Shown here in pieces: positions 1 through 9,653 of a stretch of 48,970 nt of DNA. The position numbers and the translations under genes were made by a program. Origin of the DNA: Lachnospiraceae bacterium. GTDB taxonomy: Bacteria > Bacillota > Clostridia > Lachnospirales > Lachnospiraceae. The first letter of the stretch is position 1. Each line of letters opens with the position of its first letter. The notes below the pieces were generated by a model, which saw only the letters and a program-made list of their open reading frames with translations, was not told where the DNA came from and did no database searches. Location: positions 1 to 48,970 of the forward strand of contig JAFWUY010000072.1 in assembly GCA_017524035.1 (NCBI GenBank). Reading direction: 5' to 3'.

Positions 1-772
1 AATGGTCAGCCGTATTGAGAATCTCAATAAAACCGTAAAGGTGGGTCTTGTCGGAAAATACGTACAGCTTCATGTTGCATATCTGTCCGTTGCGGAAGCA
101 CTCAAGCATGCGGGATATGAGAATGAAGCTAAGGTAGAGATCAAATGGATCGACTCTGAGAAGATCACCGAAGAAAACGCGGATGAAACCTTTAAGGGGA
201 TAGACGGCATCATCGTTCCCGGAGGCTTCGGAGACAGAGGCATCGAAGGGATGATCACTTCCGCAAAATATGCGAGGACTCACGGTCTTCCTTATTTCGG
301 AATATGTCTCGGAATGCAGATAGCGGTTATCGAATATGCGAGAAATGTTCTCGGCATAGCGGATGCTAATTCGGGAGAATTCGATGAGCTCTGCGCACAC
401 AAGGTGATAGATTTCATGCCCGGACAGAGCGATACGATAGATAAGGGCGGAACCTTAAGACTCGGTGCATATCCCTGCAGGATCAGGGAGGAAAGCAGGC
501 TCCGGGAGTTCTACGGTAAGGATGAGATATCCGAACGTCACCGCCACAGATATGAGTTCAACAATGATTTCAGGGAGCAGTTTGAAAAGGCCGGTGCCGT
601 ATTTGCGGGAACATCGCCGGACAACCGTCTCGTAGAAGAGATGGAAATTCCCGAAGCCGCTTTTTATCTGGGAGTCCAGTATCATCCCGAATTTAAATCG
701 AGACCCGACAAGGCTCATCCTCTTTTCAAGGGATTCATCAGGGAGGTATGCAAACACAATGGCAATTCATGA
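1..772 (+). CDS. pyrG: CTP synthase, C-terminal glutaminase part (5'-truncated by window edge)
   Basis: CTP synthase makes CTP from UTP, ATP and glutamine in the cytoplasm. Only the class I glutamine amidotransferase half is in the window. It begins in the linker before the VGLVGKY strand, so the ATG at base 2 is an internal methionine and the gene runs in from the left. Visible motifs are PGGFGDRG (oxyanion region), the nucleophile cysteine in GICLGMQ (residue 102 of the visible part) and the His-Glu pair in QYHPEF. The stop codon lies 14 bases inside purF, so the two are translationally coupled. Family identity is certain; the synthetase domain cannot be checked here. Confidence 0.96.
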   Translation, partial: MVSRIENLNKTVKVGLVGKYVQLHVAYLSVAEALKHAGYENEAKVEIKWIDSEKITEENADETFKGIDGIIVPGGFGDRGIEGMITSAKYARTHGLPYFGICLGMQIAVIEYARNVLGIADANSGEFDELCAHKVIDFMPGQSDTIDKGGTLRLGAYPCRIREESRLREFYGKDEISERHRHRYEFNNDFREQFEKAGAVFAGTSPDNRLVEEMEIPEAAFYLGVQYHPEFKSRPDKAHPLFKGFIREVCKHNGNS

Positions 773-2186
773 AGAGTGCGGAGTATTCGGAACAGTCGGC
801 AGTCGCAGGGAAGACATTGCGAGGGATGTATATCACGGGCTTTATGCTCTCCAGCACAGGGGGCAGGAAAGCTGCGGTATCGTTGTAAACGATGACGGTG
901 TCTTTTCGGCTCATAAGGAACTGGGCCTCGTGGGAGAAGTGTTTGGCGAGGCGGAGCTGAATGCGCTTCCCGGCGGATGCATGGCTATCGGACATGTCAG
1001 ATACGGAACGACCGGCGGAAATACCAAGAGCAATATCCAGCCCATGGTAGTCAGTCACCAGAAGGGGAATCTTGCACTCGCACATAACGGAAACCTTGCA
1101 AACTCCCTGGATCTTCGTGATTCGCTCGAACTTTCCGGTGCTATTTTCCATTCTACAAGCGATACCGAGACCATATGCTATATGATCACAAGGGAAAGGC
1201 TTAAGACAGACAGTATCGAACAGGCGGTCCTTAACGCCGTTAAATATCTTGAAGGTGCATACAGCCTTGTTATGATGTCTTCGACAAAAATGCTCGCGGT
1301 TCGGGACCCTCACGGATTCCGGCCGCTTTGCTTTGGAAAAAGGGAGGACGGAAGCTATGTCGTGGCCTCGGAAAGCTGTGCCCTGAATGCAGTCGGAGCA
1401 AGCTTTGTAAGGGATATTCTTCCCGGTGAGATGCTGGTTTTCCAGTCAGAAACTCCGGGTGCGGATCCGGTTTCCTATATGGGAGATCCGGCTCCGAAAA
1501 AAAGTCCCTGTATTTTTGAATATATCTATTTTGCAAGACCTGATTCTGTGATAGATTGTATAGCGGTGCATGACACGAGGGTAAGGGCAGGGCAGATACT
1601 TGCCAGGGAATATCCCGTGGAAGCGGACGTTGTCGTAGGCGTTCCCGATTCCGGTCTCGATGCCGCGATAGGCTATTCAAGGGAGAGCGGGATACCTTAC
1701 GAAATAGGTCTTGTTAAGAATAAATATGTCGGCAGAAGCTTCATCGCTCCTTCACAGGACCAGAGAACCGATACCGTAAGGATCAAGCTCAGTCCGGTAA
1801 AGAGCGTTCTTGAAGGAAAGAGAGTGGTCCTCATAGACGATTCGATCGTAAGAGGCACCACGAGCAGGAGGATCATAAACATCCTCAGGGAAGCGGGAGC
1901 AAAGGAAATACACCTTCGCATATCCTCGCCGCCCTTCAGACATCCGTGCTTCTACGGAGTCGATATTGATTCGGAAGACAAGCTTATTGCAAACCATCAT
2001 ACGCCGGAGGAGATCGCAGCTCTTACGGGAGCGGATTCGATAGGATTTCTTCCTATAGAAAGTCTCGGTGAGATGAGCGGATGCGAAACATATTGCAGTG
2101 CATGCTTTGACGGGGATTACCCGACGAAGATACCCTCAGATCCGAGGAAGGACAGATTCGAGAAAAAACTTTCGGAGGCCAGGTAA
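759..2186 (+). CDS. purF: Amidophosphoribosyltransferase (glutamine PRPP amidotransferase)
   Basis: Catalyses the first committed step of purine synthesis, glutamine plus PRPP to phosphoribosylamine. The N-terminal nucleophile is Cys7 in EECGVFG, so a six-residue propeptide should be removed. The Ntn-hydrolase domain shows QHRGQES and the GHVRYGTTG loop. The C-terminal phosphoribosyltransferase domain has the PRPP loop VLIDDSIVRGTT. Cys251, Cys397, Cys446 and Cys449 fit the four 4Fe-4S ligands of the Bacillus-type, oxygen-sensitive enzyme, which suits an anaerobe. At 475 residues it is full length. It overlaps pyrG by 14 bases and its TAA shares a base with the ATG of carA, so all are probably one operon. 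Confidence 0.97.
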   Translation: MAIHEECGVFGTVGSRREDIARDVYHGLYALQHRGQESCGIVVNDDGVFSAHKELGLVGEVFGEAELNALPGGCMAIGHVRYGTTGGNTKSNIQPMVVSHQKGNLALAHNGNLANSLDLRDSLELSGAIFHSTSDTETICYMITRERLKTDSIEQAVLNAVKYLEGAYSLVMMSSTKMLAVRDPHGFRPLCFGKREDGSYVVASESCALNAVGASFVRDILPGEMLVFQSETPGADPVSYMGDPAPKKSPCIFEYIYFARPDSVIDCIAVHDTRVRAGQILAREYPVEADVVVGVPDSGLDAAIGYSRESGIPYEIGLVKNKYVGRSFIAPSQDQRTDTVRIKLSPVKSVLEGKRVVLIDDSIVRGTTSRRIINILREAGAKEIHLRISSPPFRHPCFYGVDIDSEDKLIANHHTPEEIAALTGADSIGFLPIESLGEMSGCETYCSACFDGDYPTKIPSDPRKDRFEKKLSEAR

Positions 2187-3274
2187 TGATCTACAGAGGA
2201 AAGAAAAGAAAACTGATCATGTCGGACGGCAGTGAATATGTCGGATACGGCTTTGGTGAGGATGAAAAGGACAGAGTATGCGAGCTCGTGTTCAACACTT
2301 CTCCCGTCGGATACCAGGAGATCATGTCCGATCCTTCATATACGGATCAGTTTGTCACGATGGCTTATCCTCTTATCAGCAACTACGGTATCAACAATGA
2401 CGATAACGAGACTGTTCATCCCACGATCGGCGGATTCGTCGTAAGGGATTACAATAACGAGCCCTCCAACTTCAGGAGCGGAAAGACCTTCTCCGAAACT
2501 CTTAAAGAACTCGGCATTCCCGGCATTACCGGCGTGGATACCAGAGAGATAGTACGCAAGATCAGGGATGTCGGAACAAGAAAGGCCCTTATCACAAATG
2601 AGAGCACTACCGTGGAAGAAGGCCTTAAGATCATAGAAGAAACGGTCCTTAAGCCCGATGCCGTATCGAGGGTCAGCAGACCGTTAAAAGAAAACTATAT
2701 CTCGACCGATGCGAAGTGCCATATCGCAGCGATCGATTTCGGAATGAAGGAAAACATACTGCGTTCCTTCCTTAAGAAAGGATGCTCGGTCACGGTATTC
2801 CCCTGGAATGTAAAAGCGGAGGATGTTGCTGCGATTAAGCCCGACGGAATATTCCTTTCAAACGGCCCCGGAGATCCCGAGGATGTCAAGGAAGCGATCG
2901 AACTGGTAAAACAGCTCAGGGGAAAGTATCCGATCTTCGGAATATGCCTCGGACATCAGATAATATCGCTTGCATGCGGGGCAAAGACCTATAAGCTCAA
3001 ATTCGGACACAGGGGCGGAAACCATCCCGTTAAGAATCTCGAGACGGGAAGAACGGATATCACAAGCCAGAACCATTCGTATGCGGTCGATGAAAACACG
3101 CTTGCGGGAACCGGACTTGTCGTGACACATAAGAATCTGCTTGACGGAACCGTTGAGGGAGTAAGGTGTGAAAAGGACAGGATCTTTAGTGTGCAGTATC
3201 ATCCCGAAAGCTGCCCCGGCCCTCACGATGCATCGTACCTTTTCGATGAATTTCTCAAGCTGATGGACAAGTGA
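2186..3274 (+). CDS. carA: Carbamoyl-phosphate synthase small (glutaminase) subunit
   Basis: Hydrolyses glutamine and passes ammonia to CarB to make carbamoyl phosphate for pyrimidines and arginine. The N-terminal CarA domain (from about residue 5, with VFNTSPVGYQEIMSDPSY) is followed by a class I amidotransferase domain with the nucleophile Cys254 in GICLGHQ and the His-Glu pair in QYHPES. The length of 362 residues is normal. The start is fixed by the TAATG overlap with purF. carB follows after 45 bases, so the heterodimer is made from one transcript. No PyrR-type leader is visible before carA, so regulation probably acts further upstream. Confidence 0.97.
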   Translation: MIYRGKKRKLIMSDGSEYVGYGFGEDEKDRVCELVFNTSPVGYQEIMSDPSYTDQFVTMAYPLISNYGINNDDNETVHPTIGGFVVRDYNNEPSNFRSGKTFSETLKELGIPGITGVDTREIVRKIRDVGTRKALITNESTTVEEGLKIIEETVLKPDAVSRVSRPLKENYISTDAKCHIAAIDFGMKENILRSFLKKGCSVTVFPWNVKAEDVAAIKPDGIFLSNGPGDPEDVKEAIELVKQLRGKYPIFGICLGHQIISLACGAKTYKLKFGHRGGNHPVKNLETGRTDITSQNHSYAVDENTLAGTGLVVTHKNLLDGTVEGVRCEKDRIFSVQYHPESCPGPHDASYLFDEFLKLMDK

Positions 3275-3319
3275 CATAACTGTCATAAATGATCATATAT
3301 ATCTTACAGAGGTTTTGAA

Positions 3320-6300
3320 ATGCCTAAGAGAACTGACATAAACAAAATACTTGTGATAGGCTCGGGCCCCATAGTCATCGGACAGGCCGCAGAGTTTGAC
3401 TATGCGGGAACGCAGGCGTGTCTCGCACTCAAGGAAGAAGGTTACGAAGTCATCCTTTGCAATTCCAATCCCGCAACGATCATGACCGACACATCGGTTG
3501 CGGACAGGGTTTATATGGAACCTCTCAATCTCGAATATGTTGCGAGGATCATAAGAACCGAAAGACCGGATGCGATCCTTCCCGGGATCGGCGGACAGAC
3601 CGGACTTAACCTTGCGATGCAGCTCGAAAAGAAAGGTATTCTTTCCGAATGTAACTGCGAGCTTCTCGGAACCGATTACAAGAGCATCGAGATGGCCGAG
3701 GACAGGGATGAGTTCAAGCAGCTCTGCGAAAGACTCGGAGAGCCCGTTCTTCCGTCGATAGTCGTTCACAGTATTGAAGAAGGCAGGAAAGCGGCTGAGG
3801 AGATCGGATATCCGGTGGTCTTACGTCCCGCATTCACACTCGGCGGAACAGGCGGCGGATTTGCAGATAACGAAGATGAATTAAAGGAGCTTCTTGCGGC
3901 GGGACTTGAACTTTCACCCGTCAGCGAAGTTCTTGTCGAAAAGAGTGTAAAGGGATACAAGGAAATTGAATACGAGGTGATCCGCGATGCTAACGATACG
4001 GCGATCACCGTATGTAATATGGAAAACCTCGATCCTGTCGGTATCCATACCGGTGACTCGATCGTGGTATGTCCTTCGCAGACACTTACCGACAAGGAGT
4101 ATCACATGCTCCGTGACTCGGCCCTCAAGCTCATCAGGGCACTCAGGGTCTGCGGCGGATGTAATGTACAGTTTGCACTCGATCCGAAGTCCTTCAAGTA
4201 TTACCTCATCGAGGTCAACCCCAGGGTTTCGAGATCTTCGGCACTCGCATCAAAGGCATCGGGTTATCCGATCGCAAGGGTTTCGGCAAAGATAAGTGTG
4301 GGCTATACGCTTGAGGAGATACAGCTTGCAAATACTCCCGCATGCTTTGAGCCCGCGCTTGATTATATTGTGACCAAGATGCCCCGTTTTCCTTTTGATA
4401 AATTCACCGACGCAAACCAGAGCCTCGGAACACAGATGAAGGCTACGGGCGAGACGATGAGTATCGGAAGGTGCTTTGAGGAGAGCCTTCTCAAGGCGGT
4501 AAGAAGCCTTGAATGCGGAACCGTTCATCTCCATATGGCAAAGTATGACGGCTTTAAGGATGAAGAGCTCTGGGAGCCCATACTTAAGATGACCGGCGAC
4601 CGCATATATGCGATCACCGAACTTATGCGCCGCGGATGCAGTGCTGAAGAGATCTGTGCAAAAACCGGCATCGACATGTTCTTCCTGACCAAGATCTCCA
4701 ATATCATCGAAGAAGAGAATATCCTCAAAGATCATAAGCTTGATGCTTCATACATATATGATGCAAAGCGCATGGGATTTTCGGATGCTGCGATCGCATC
4801 TCTTTGGGAAGTGAGCGAAAAGGAAGTATTTGACTTAAGAAAGCGGGAGAAGATCTTCCCCGTTTACAAGATGATAGATACCTGCGCATCCGAGTTTGAA
4901 AGCTATGTACCTTATTTCTACTCGACATATGAAGGTGAGAACGAATCCGTTGTTTCGGACAAGCCCAAGGTAATAGTTCTCGGTGCCGGCCCCATAAGGA
5001 TCGGACAGGGTGTCGAATTCGATTACTCGACCGTTCACGCCGTCCGCACCATCAAGGGATCCGGCTATGAAGCCATAGTCATCAACAATAACCCCGAGAC
5101 GGTTTCGACAGATTACACAACCTCCGACAAGCTCTATTTCGAGCCTCTGTGTGTTGAGGATGTCATGAACATAATCGAGCTTGAAAAACCCGAAGGAGTC
5201 ATTGCAACCCTTGGCGGACAGACCGCCGTCAACCTTGCCGAGCCCCTTCACGCACTCGGCGTAAAGCTCATAGGAACCGACTGCGAAGCCATCGATAAGG
5301 CTGAGAACCGTGACAGCTTCGAAAAGCTCCTTGAGGATCTGGAAATCCCCGAGCCCAAGGGACTTGCGGTCACCAATATAGAGGACGGCGTAAAGGCAGC
5401 GGAATCCATCGGATATCCCGTTTTAGTCCGTCCCAGCTTCGTCCTCGGCGGAAGGGCAATGCAGATCGTTTCCAAGGAAAAGGATCTGAGACACTACCTC
5501 CAGACTGCGGTAGAGATCGACGAAGACAGACCCGTACTTGTCGACAGATATATCAGCGGCAAGGAGCTCGAGGTTGATGCGATCTGCGACGGAGAAGAGG
5601 TTTTCATCCCCGGAATAATGGAGCTTGTCGAAAGAACAGGTATCCACTCGGGTGATTCCATCAGCGTATATCCCACCTTCAGCGTATCCGAGAAGGTTAA
5701 GGAGACCATCAGGGATTACACGAGAAGACTGGGACTCGGAATAGGCATCAGAGGACTTTTCAATATTCAGTTCATCTGCGACAAGAACGATGAAGTGTTC
5801 ATAATAGAGGTCAATCCCAGATCCTCGAGAACGGTACCCTTCCTTTCCAAAGCAACGGGCTATCCTCTCCCCGATATCGCGACAAGGGTAAGCCTCGGAA
5901 TCTCACTTAAGGATCAGGGCATCACGGACCTTACCCCGGGACGCGGAGAGAAATGGTATGTAAAGGCTCCCGTGTTCTCGTTCTCAAAGCTATCCGGAAT
6001 GGATGCTTATCTTTCCCCCGAGATGAAGTCCACGGGTGAAGCAATCGGATATGACAAGCTTCTTCACCGTGCAATGTACAAGGCGCTCGTTGCATCGGGC
6101 ATCAAGCTCCAGAATTACGGAACCGTCACCTTCACCCTTGCGGATGAGGATAAGGAGGAAGCACTACCTCTCGCAAAGCGTTTCTACGACATGGGCTTCA
6201 ATATCGAGGCCACAACCATGACTGCCCTTTACTTCAAGGATCACGGCATCAGGTGCAGGCTCCGTCACAAGCTCAGCGAGGGAAGTACAGAGATCCTCGA

Positions 6301-6496
6301 CTCCATCAGTGCAGGCTACGTAAGTTATGTCATCAACACCAGGGCGATCCTTTCGGGTGTGCACTACGAGGACGGAGTCGCCATCAGAAGATGTGCGAGC
6401 GAGCACCGTATCACTACCTTTACGTCGCTCGATACGGTCAAGGTCCTTCTGGATGTGCTCGAGGAGATGACCATCGGCGTATCCCCCATCGGATAA
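3320..6496 (+). CDS. carB: Carbamoyl-phosphate synthase large subunit
   Basis: Uses bicarbonate, two ATP and ammonia from CarA to make carbamoyl phosphate. At 1058 residues it has the full internal duplication: two ATP-grasp synthetase halves, each opening with a GxGPIxIGQxxEFDY motif (near residues 13 and 557), and a C-terminal MGS-like allosteric domain. Both halves keep the ATP-grasp motif ending in IEVNPR. The start has an AGAGG ribosome site nine bases upstream. It ends the amidotransferase operon, 24 bases before a strong terminator. A single carB suggests that one enzyme serves both arginine and pyrimidine synthesis, though other copies may lie elsewhere. Confidence 0.97.
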   Translation: MPKRTDINKILVIGSGPIVIGQAAEFDYAGTQACLALKEEGYEVILCNSNPATIMTDTSVADRVYMEPLNLEYVARIIRTERPDAILPGIGGQTGLNLAMQLEKKGILSECNCELLGTDYKSIEMAEDRDEFKQLCERLGEPVLPSIVVHSIEEGRKAAEEIGYPVVLRPAFTLGGTGGGFADNEDELKELLAAGLELSPVSEVLVEKSVKGYKEIEYEVIRDANDTAITVCNMENLDPVGIHTGDSIVVCPSQTLTDKEYHMLRDSALKLIRALRVCGGCNVQFALDPKSFKYYLIEVNPRVSRSSALASKASGYPIARVSAKISVGYTLEEIQLANTPACFEPALDYIVTKMPRFPFDKFTDANQSLGTQMKATGETMSIGRCFEESLLKAVRSLECGTVHLHMAKYDGFKDEELWEPILKMTGDRIYAITELMRRGCSAEEICAKTGIDMFFLTKISNIIEEENILKDHKLDASYIYDAKRMGFSDAAIASLWEVSEKEVFDLRKREKIFPVYKMIDTCASEFESYVPYFYSTYEGENESVVSDKPKVIVLGAGPIRIGQGVEFDYSTVHAVRTIKGSGYEAIVINNNPETVSTDYTTSDKLYFEPLCVEDVMNIIELEKPEGVIATLGGQTAVNLAEPLHALGVKLIGTDCEAIDKAENRDSFEKLLEDLEIPEPKGLAVTNIEDGVKAAESIGYPVLVRPSFVLGGRAMQIVSKEKDLRHYLQTAVEIDEDRPVLVDRYISGKELEVDAICDGEEVFIPGIMELVERTGIHSGDSISVYPTFSVSEKVKETIRDYTRRLGLGIGIRGLFNIQFICDKNDEVFIIEVNPRSSRTVPFLSKATGYPLPDIATRVSLGISLKDQGITDLTPGRGEKWYVKAPVFSFSKLSGMDAYLSPEMKSTGEAIGYDKLLHRAMYKALVASGIKLQNYGTVTFTLADEDKEEALPLAKRFYDMGFNIEATTMTALYFKDHGIRCRLRHKLSEGSTEILDSISAGYVSYVINTRAILSGVHYEDGVAIRRCASEHRITTFTSLDTVKVLLDVLEEMTIGVSPIG

Positions 6497-6520
6497 GGCA
6501 TAAAACACTGTATTTTACGC

Positions 6521-6550
6521 AAAAAGGAAGACTTCAGGTCTTCCTTTTTT
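6521..6550 (+). terminator. Intrinsic terminator of the pyrG-purF-carAB operon
   Basis: A perfect 12-bp stem (6521-6532 with 6538-6549) around a five-base loop, the 3' arm ending in a T run. The flanking A run also gives T residues on the other strand, but no minus-strand gene needs it. Confidence 0.93.
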
Positions 6551-6552
6551 AA

Positions 6553-6581
6553 TTGAGGGAAAGGCGTAAATGTGGTATGAT
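6553..6581 (+). promoter_or_regulatory. Sigma-A-type promoter for the pfkA-dnaX-recR operon
   Basis: A -35 box TTGAGG (6553-6558), a 17-base spacer ending in an extended -10 TGG, and the -10 TATGAT (6576-6581). It starts just after the carB terminator and about 57 bases before the pfkA start, so transcription should begin near 6588. The call rests on consensus matching only. Confidence 0.6.
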
Positions 6582-6638
6582 TTTAGGGTAGTGCGGGTAT
6601 TTTTAAATGCATGCATTTTTTCTTAAGGAGGGCCGGAT

Positions 6639-7712
6639 ATGAAGAGAATCGGATTGCTTACAAGCGGCGGTGACTGCCAGGCACTTAATGCAGCTATGAG
6701 AGGTGTTGTGAAAACACTTACGCACAGCGGTCAGGCGGTTGAGATCTACGGATTCATAGACGGATACAAGGGGCTTATCTACGGGGATTTCCGTATGCTT
6801 ACGGGCAAGGATTTCTCCGGCATCCTCACAAAGGGCGGAACAATCCTGGGCTCTTCGAGAACTCCTTTTAAGACCATAACCGAGCCTGATGAGAACGGAC
6901 TCGACAAGGTTGATGCCATGAAGCAGAACTATTTCAAGCTCAGGCTCGACTGCCTTGTTGTTCTCGGCGGTAACGGATCGCACAAGACGGCCAATCTTCT
7001 CAGCGAAGAAGGCCTTAACATAGTTACTCTTCCCAAGACCATCGATAACGATCTCTGGGGCACGGATATGACATTCGGTTTCCAGAGCGCTGTGGATATC
7101 GCAACTCAGGCGATCGACTGCATTCATACCACTGCGGCATCGCACGGAAGAGTATTCATTGTCGAAGTAATGGGACACAAGGTCGGATGGCTGACACTCA
7201 ATGCCGGAATGGCAGGCGGTGCGGACATCATCCTGATCCCCGAGATCCCTTACGATATCGATAAGATCGTTGACAAGATCGAAGAAAGAGAAAGCAGCGG
7301 AAGCAAGTTCACCATCATAGCGGTCGCAGAGGGTGCGGTATCCAAGAAGAAGGCCAAGATGTCCAAGAAGGACCGCAAAAAGGCTGATGAGACCTCAAAG
7401 TATCCTTCCGTGTCTTACGAGATAGCTGCTCAGATTCTTGAAAAGACCGGCCGTGAGGTAAGGGTGACCGTTCCCGGACACACTCAGAGAGGCGGAAGTC
7501 CCTGCCCTTATGACAGGGTATTTGCGACCAGACTCGGCGCCGAAGCCGGAGAACTCATACTTAATAACGAATACGGATTCATGGTCGGCTACAGGAACAG
7601 GGAGATAGTAAAGGTGCCCCTTGATGAAGTTGCGGGCAAGCTCAAATACCTCGATCCCGATGCCACCATCATCAAGGAAGCAAAGCTTACCGGAATCTGT
7701 TTCGGGGATTGA
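6639..7712 (+). CDS. pfkA: 6-phosphofructokinase, group III (mixed-substrate) type
   Basis: Phosphorylates fructose-6-phosphate in glycolysis. The N-terminus LLTSGGDCQALNAAMRG is the phosphate-donor site, in the variant form lacking the usual APG. PKTIDND holds the catalytic aspartates Asp136 and Asp138. The donor-discriminating positions are Gly113 (GGNGS) and Lys133 (PKT). Gly is the ATP type and Lys the PPi type, so this is the G/K combination of group III enzymes, for which ATP use is the more likely. A lysine-rich insert lies near residues 234-250. The ribosome site AAGGAGGG (6625-6632) fixes the start. It opens an operon with dnaX three bases downstream. Confidence 0.92.
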   Translation: MKRIGLLTSGGDCQALNAAMRGVVKTLTHSGQAVEIYGFIDGYKGLIYGDFRMLTGKDFSGILTKGGTILGSSRTPFKTITEPDENGLDKVDAMKQNYFKLRLDCLVVLGGNGSHKTANLLSEEGLNIVTLPKTIDNDLWGTDMTFGFQSAVDIATQAIDCIHTTAASHGRVFIVEVMGHKVGWLTLNAGMAGGADIILIPEIPYDIDKIVDKIEERESSGSKFTIIAVAEGAVSKKKAKMSKKDRKKADETSKYPSVSYEIAAQILEKTGREVRVTVPGHTQRGGSPCPYDRVFATRLGAEAGELILNNEYGFMVGYRNREIVKVPLDEVAGKLKYLDPDATIIKEAKLTGICFGD

Positions 7713-7715
7713 TAA

Positions 7716-9311
7716 ATGTCATATACAGCTCTCTACAGAAAATTCCGTCCCACGGATCTGTCACAGGTCAGGGGTCAGGATCATATAGTAACGACTCTCC
7801 GCAACCAGCTGGCAAACGGAAGGGTCGGACATGCCTATCTGTTCACCGGCACAAGGGGAACAGGTAAGACTTCGATTGCCAAGATCATGGCGCGTGCGGT
7901 CAACTGCGAGAATCCCACCGAGAACGGTCCCTGCGGCGAATGCGATTCCTGCAGATCCATAGCGGACGGATCGTCAATGAACGTATACGAGATCGACGCC
8001 GCATCCAACAACGGTGTCGATAATGTAAGAGGCATCATTGAGGGTGTAAACTACCGTCCCACACTCGGCAGGTACAAGGTCTATATCATAGACGAGGTCC
8101 ATATGCTCTCCGAGTCGGCGTTCAATGCCCTGCTCAAGACACTGGAAGAGCCGCCTGAGTGGGCTGTGTTCATTCTCGCGACAACAGAGGTACACAAGCT
8201 TCCTTCCACGATTCTTTCAAGATGTCAGAGATATGATTTCAAAAGGATAGGTATCGACACCATCTGCTCCAGAATGCAGGAACTGATGGAGACCGAAGGA
8301 AGAAGTGCGGACGAAAAAGCGCTCCGTTACATTGCAAGAAAAGCGGACGGGTCAATGAGAGATGCGCTCTCGCTTCTGGACCAGGCGATAGCATTCCAGT
8401 CCGAAGGAGAGCTTACATATGATAAGACTCTCGAGGTTCTGGGAGCCGTCGATACGGAGGTTTTCAGCAGGCTTTTCCGCGGCATAATAAACCGCGACAC
8501 CCTGGGATGCGTGGGAATCATAGACGAGATGGCATCGCAGGGCAAGGAACTTACACAGTTTGTTACGGACTTTGTATGGTATCTGAGAAATATCATGCTC
8601 ATCATCGCATCACCCGATACGGCATCGATGATCGATATTTCCACCGAGAATATGGTCAGGCTCCGCGAGGATGCCGGCATGTCCGAGCTCGACAGTGTGA
8701 TCAGATACATAAGAGTTTTTTCGGAACTCATTTCACAGATCAGATATGCTTCCCAGAAAAGGGTTCATGTGGAGATTGCTTTCATCAGATGCTGTGAGCC
8801 CAGAATGGCGATCAAGGATCCCGAGTCGCTCACAGACAGGGTTGCCGCGTTGGAAAAGAGGATCGAGTCGGGCAATTTTGTTTCCTTTTCCGGACCGGTG
8901 AAGCCGGAGGGCGAGACGGTCATCAGAAGCGATGTGAAGATGCCCGAAGCACCCAAGGCACTTCCCGATGACATCAAAAAGCTCATCGAGAACTGGCCGA
9001 ACGTCATACAGGATTGCGGCAACGATATGAGCAATATCAGGAACTGCAAGCCGGTGCTTTCGGATGAAGGACAGCTCATACTTTATTTTCCCGCAGGTGA
9101 TCTTTCGGCAAGGCTTTTGAACGACGATCAGAGACGTAACGATCTTTCCGACATCTTCGAAAACTATACGGGTTCGATCGTTGATTTTGTCATAAAGAAT
9201 TCGGAGAGTGACGAAATGTTCGAAGGCGGTCTCTATGATCTCAGAAACATCATAAAACCCGGTACCGTCAATGTACCGATAGATACTGAAGAAAACACGG
9301 AGGAGATTTAA
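7716..9311 (+). CDS. dnaX: DNA polymerase III subunit gamma/tau
   Basis: The clamp-loader ATPase that loads the sliding clamp and couples it to the replisome. Domain I has the Walker A motif GTRGTGKTS (about residues 45-53), a zinc-binding cysteine cluster (CENPTENGPCGECDSC), Walker B IIDEVHML and a sensor 1 region. Domain III and a C-terminal tail of roughly 150 residues follow. At 531 residues it is near tau length for Firmicutes. I see no obvious slippery heptamer for a gamma form. It starts three bases after the pfkA stop and ends directly against ybaB; dnaX-ybaB-recR is a widely conserved order. Confidence 0.96.
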   Translation: MSYTALYRKFRPTDLSQVRGQDHIVTTLRNQLANGRVGHAYLFTGTRGTGKTSIAKIMARAVNCENPTENGPCGECDSCRSIADGSSMNVYEIDAASNNGVDNVRGIIEGVNYRPTLGRYKVYIIDEVHMLSESAFNALLKTLEEPPEWAVFILATTEVHKLPSTILSRCQRYDFKRIGIDTICSRMQELMETEGRSADEKALRYIARKADGSMRDALSLLDQAIAFQSEGELTYDKTLEVLGAVDTEVFSRLFRGIINRDTLGCVGIIDEMASQGKELTQFVTDFVWYLRNIMLIIASPDTASMIDISTENMVRLREDAGMSELDSVIRYIRVFSELISQIRYASQKRVHVEIAFIRCCEPRMAIKDPESLTDRVAALEKRIESGNFVSFSGPVKPEGETVIRSDVKMPEAPKALPDDIKKLIENWPNVIQDCGNDMSNIRNCKPVLSDEGQLILYFPAGDLSARLLNDDQRRNDLSDIFENYTGSIVDFVIKNSESDEMFEGGLYDLRNIIKPGTVNVPIDTEENTEEI

Positions 9312-9653
9312 ATGGCAAAACACGGCGGATTTCCCGGAGGAGCAATGCCCGGTAATATGGCCAACCTGATGAAGCAGGCACAGCGCATGCAGCGTCAGAT
9401 GGAAGAAGGCAGGAAGGAACTTGAGAGCACGGAGTTCGAAGGAACTGCCGGCGGCGGAGCCGTTACCGTCAGGATCAACGGAAAAAGAGATGTTCTTGAT
9501 ATAAAGCTCGACAAGGATATCGTCGATCCCGATGATGTCGAAACTCTTCAGGATTCAATCCTTGCGGCGATCAAGGATGCCATGGACAAGGCAGATGCCG
9601 CAGGCGAACAGATAATGGGCGGTCTTAACGGAATGCCCGCAGGATTATTCTAA
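9312..9653 (+). CDS. ybaB: YbaB/EbfC family nucleoid-associated DNA-binding protein
   Basis: A small dimeric DNA-binding protein of the YbaB/EbfC family, often encoded between dnaX and recR, as here. It has a Gly/Met-rich N-terminus, a charged helix (MKQAQRMQRQMEEGRKEL, residues 19-36), the family strand GTAGGGAVTVRINGKRDVLDIKLD and a C-terminal helix. Its 113 residues are typical. Its ATG directly follows the dnaX stop and its stop directly precedes the recR start, so translation should be coupled. The exact cellular role of the family is still debated. Confidence 0.94.
   Translation: MAKHGGFPGGAMPGNMANLMKQAQRMQRQMEEGRKELESTEFEGTAGGGAVTVRINGKRDVLDIKLDKDIVDPDDVETLQDSILAAIKDAMDKADAAGEQIMGGLNGMPAGLF

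Noticed and set aside
7716-9311. Programmed frameshift in dnaX giving a gamma form
   Set aside because: I did not see an A-rich slippery heptamer with a following stem at the right place.
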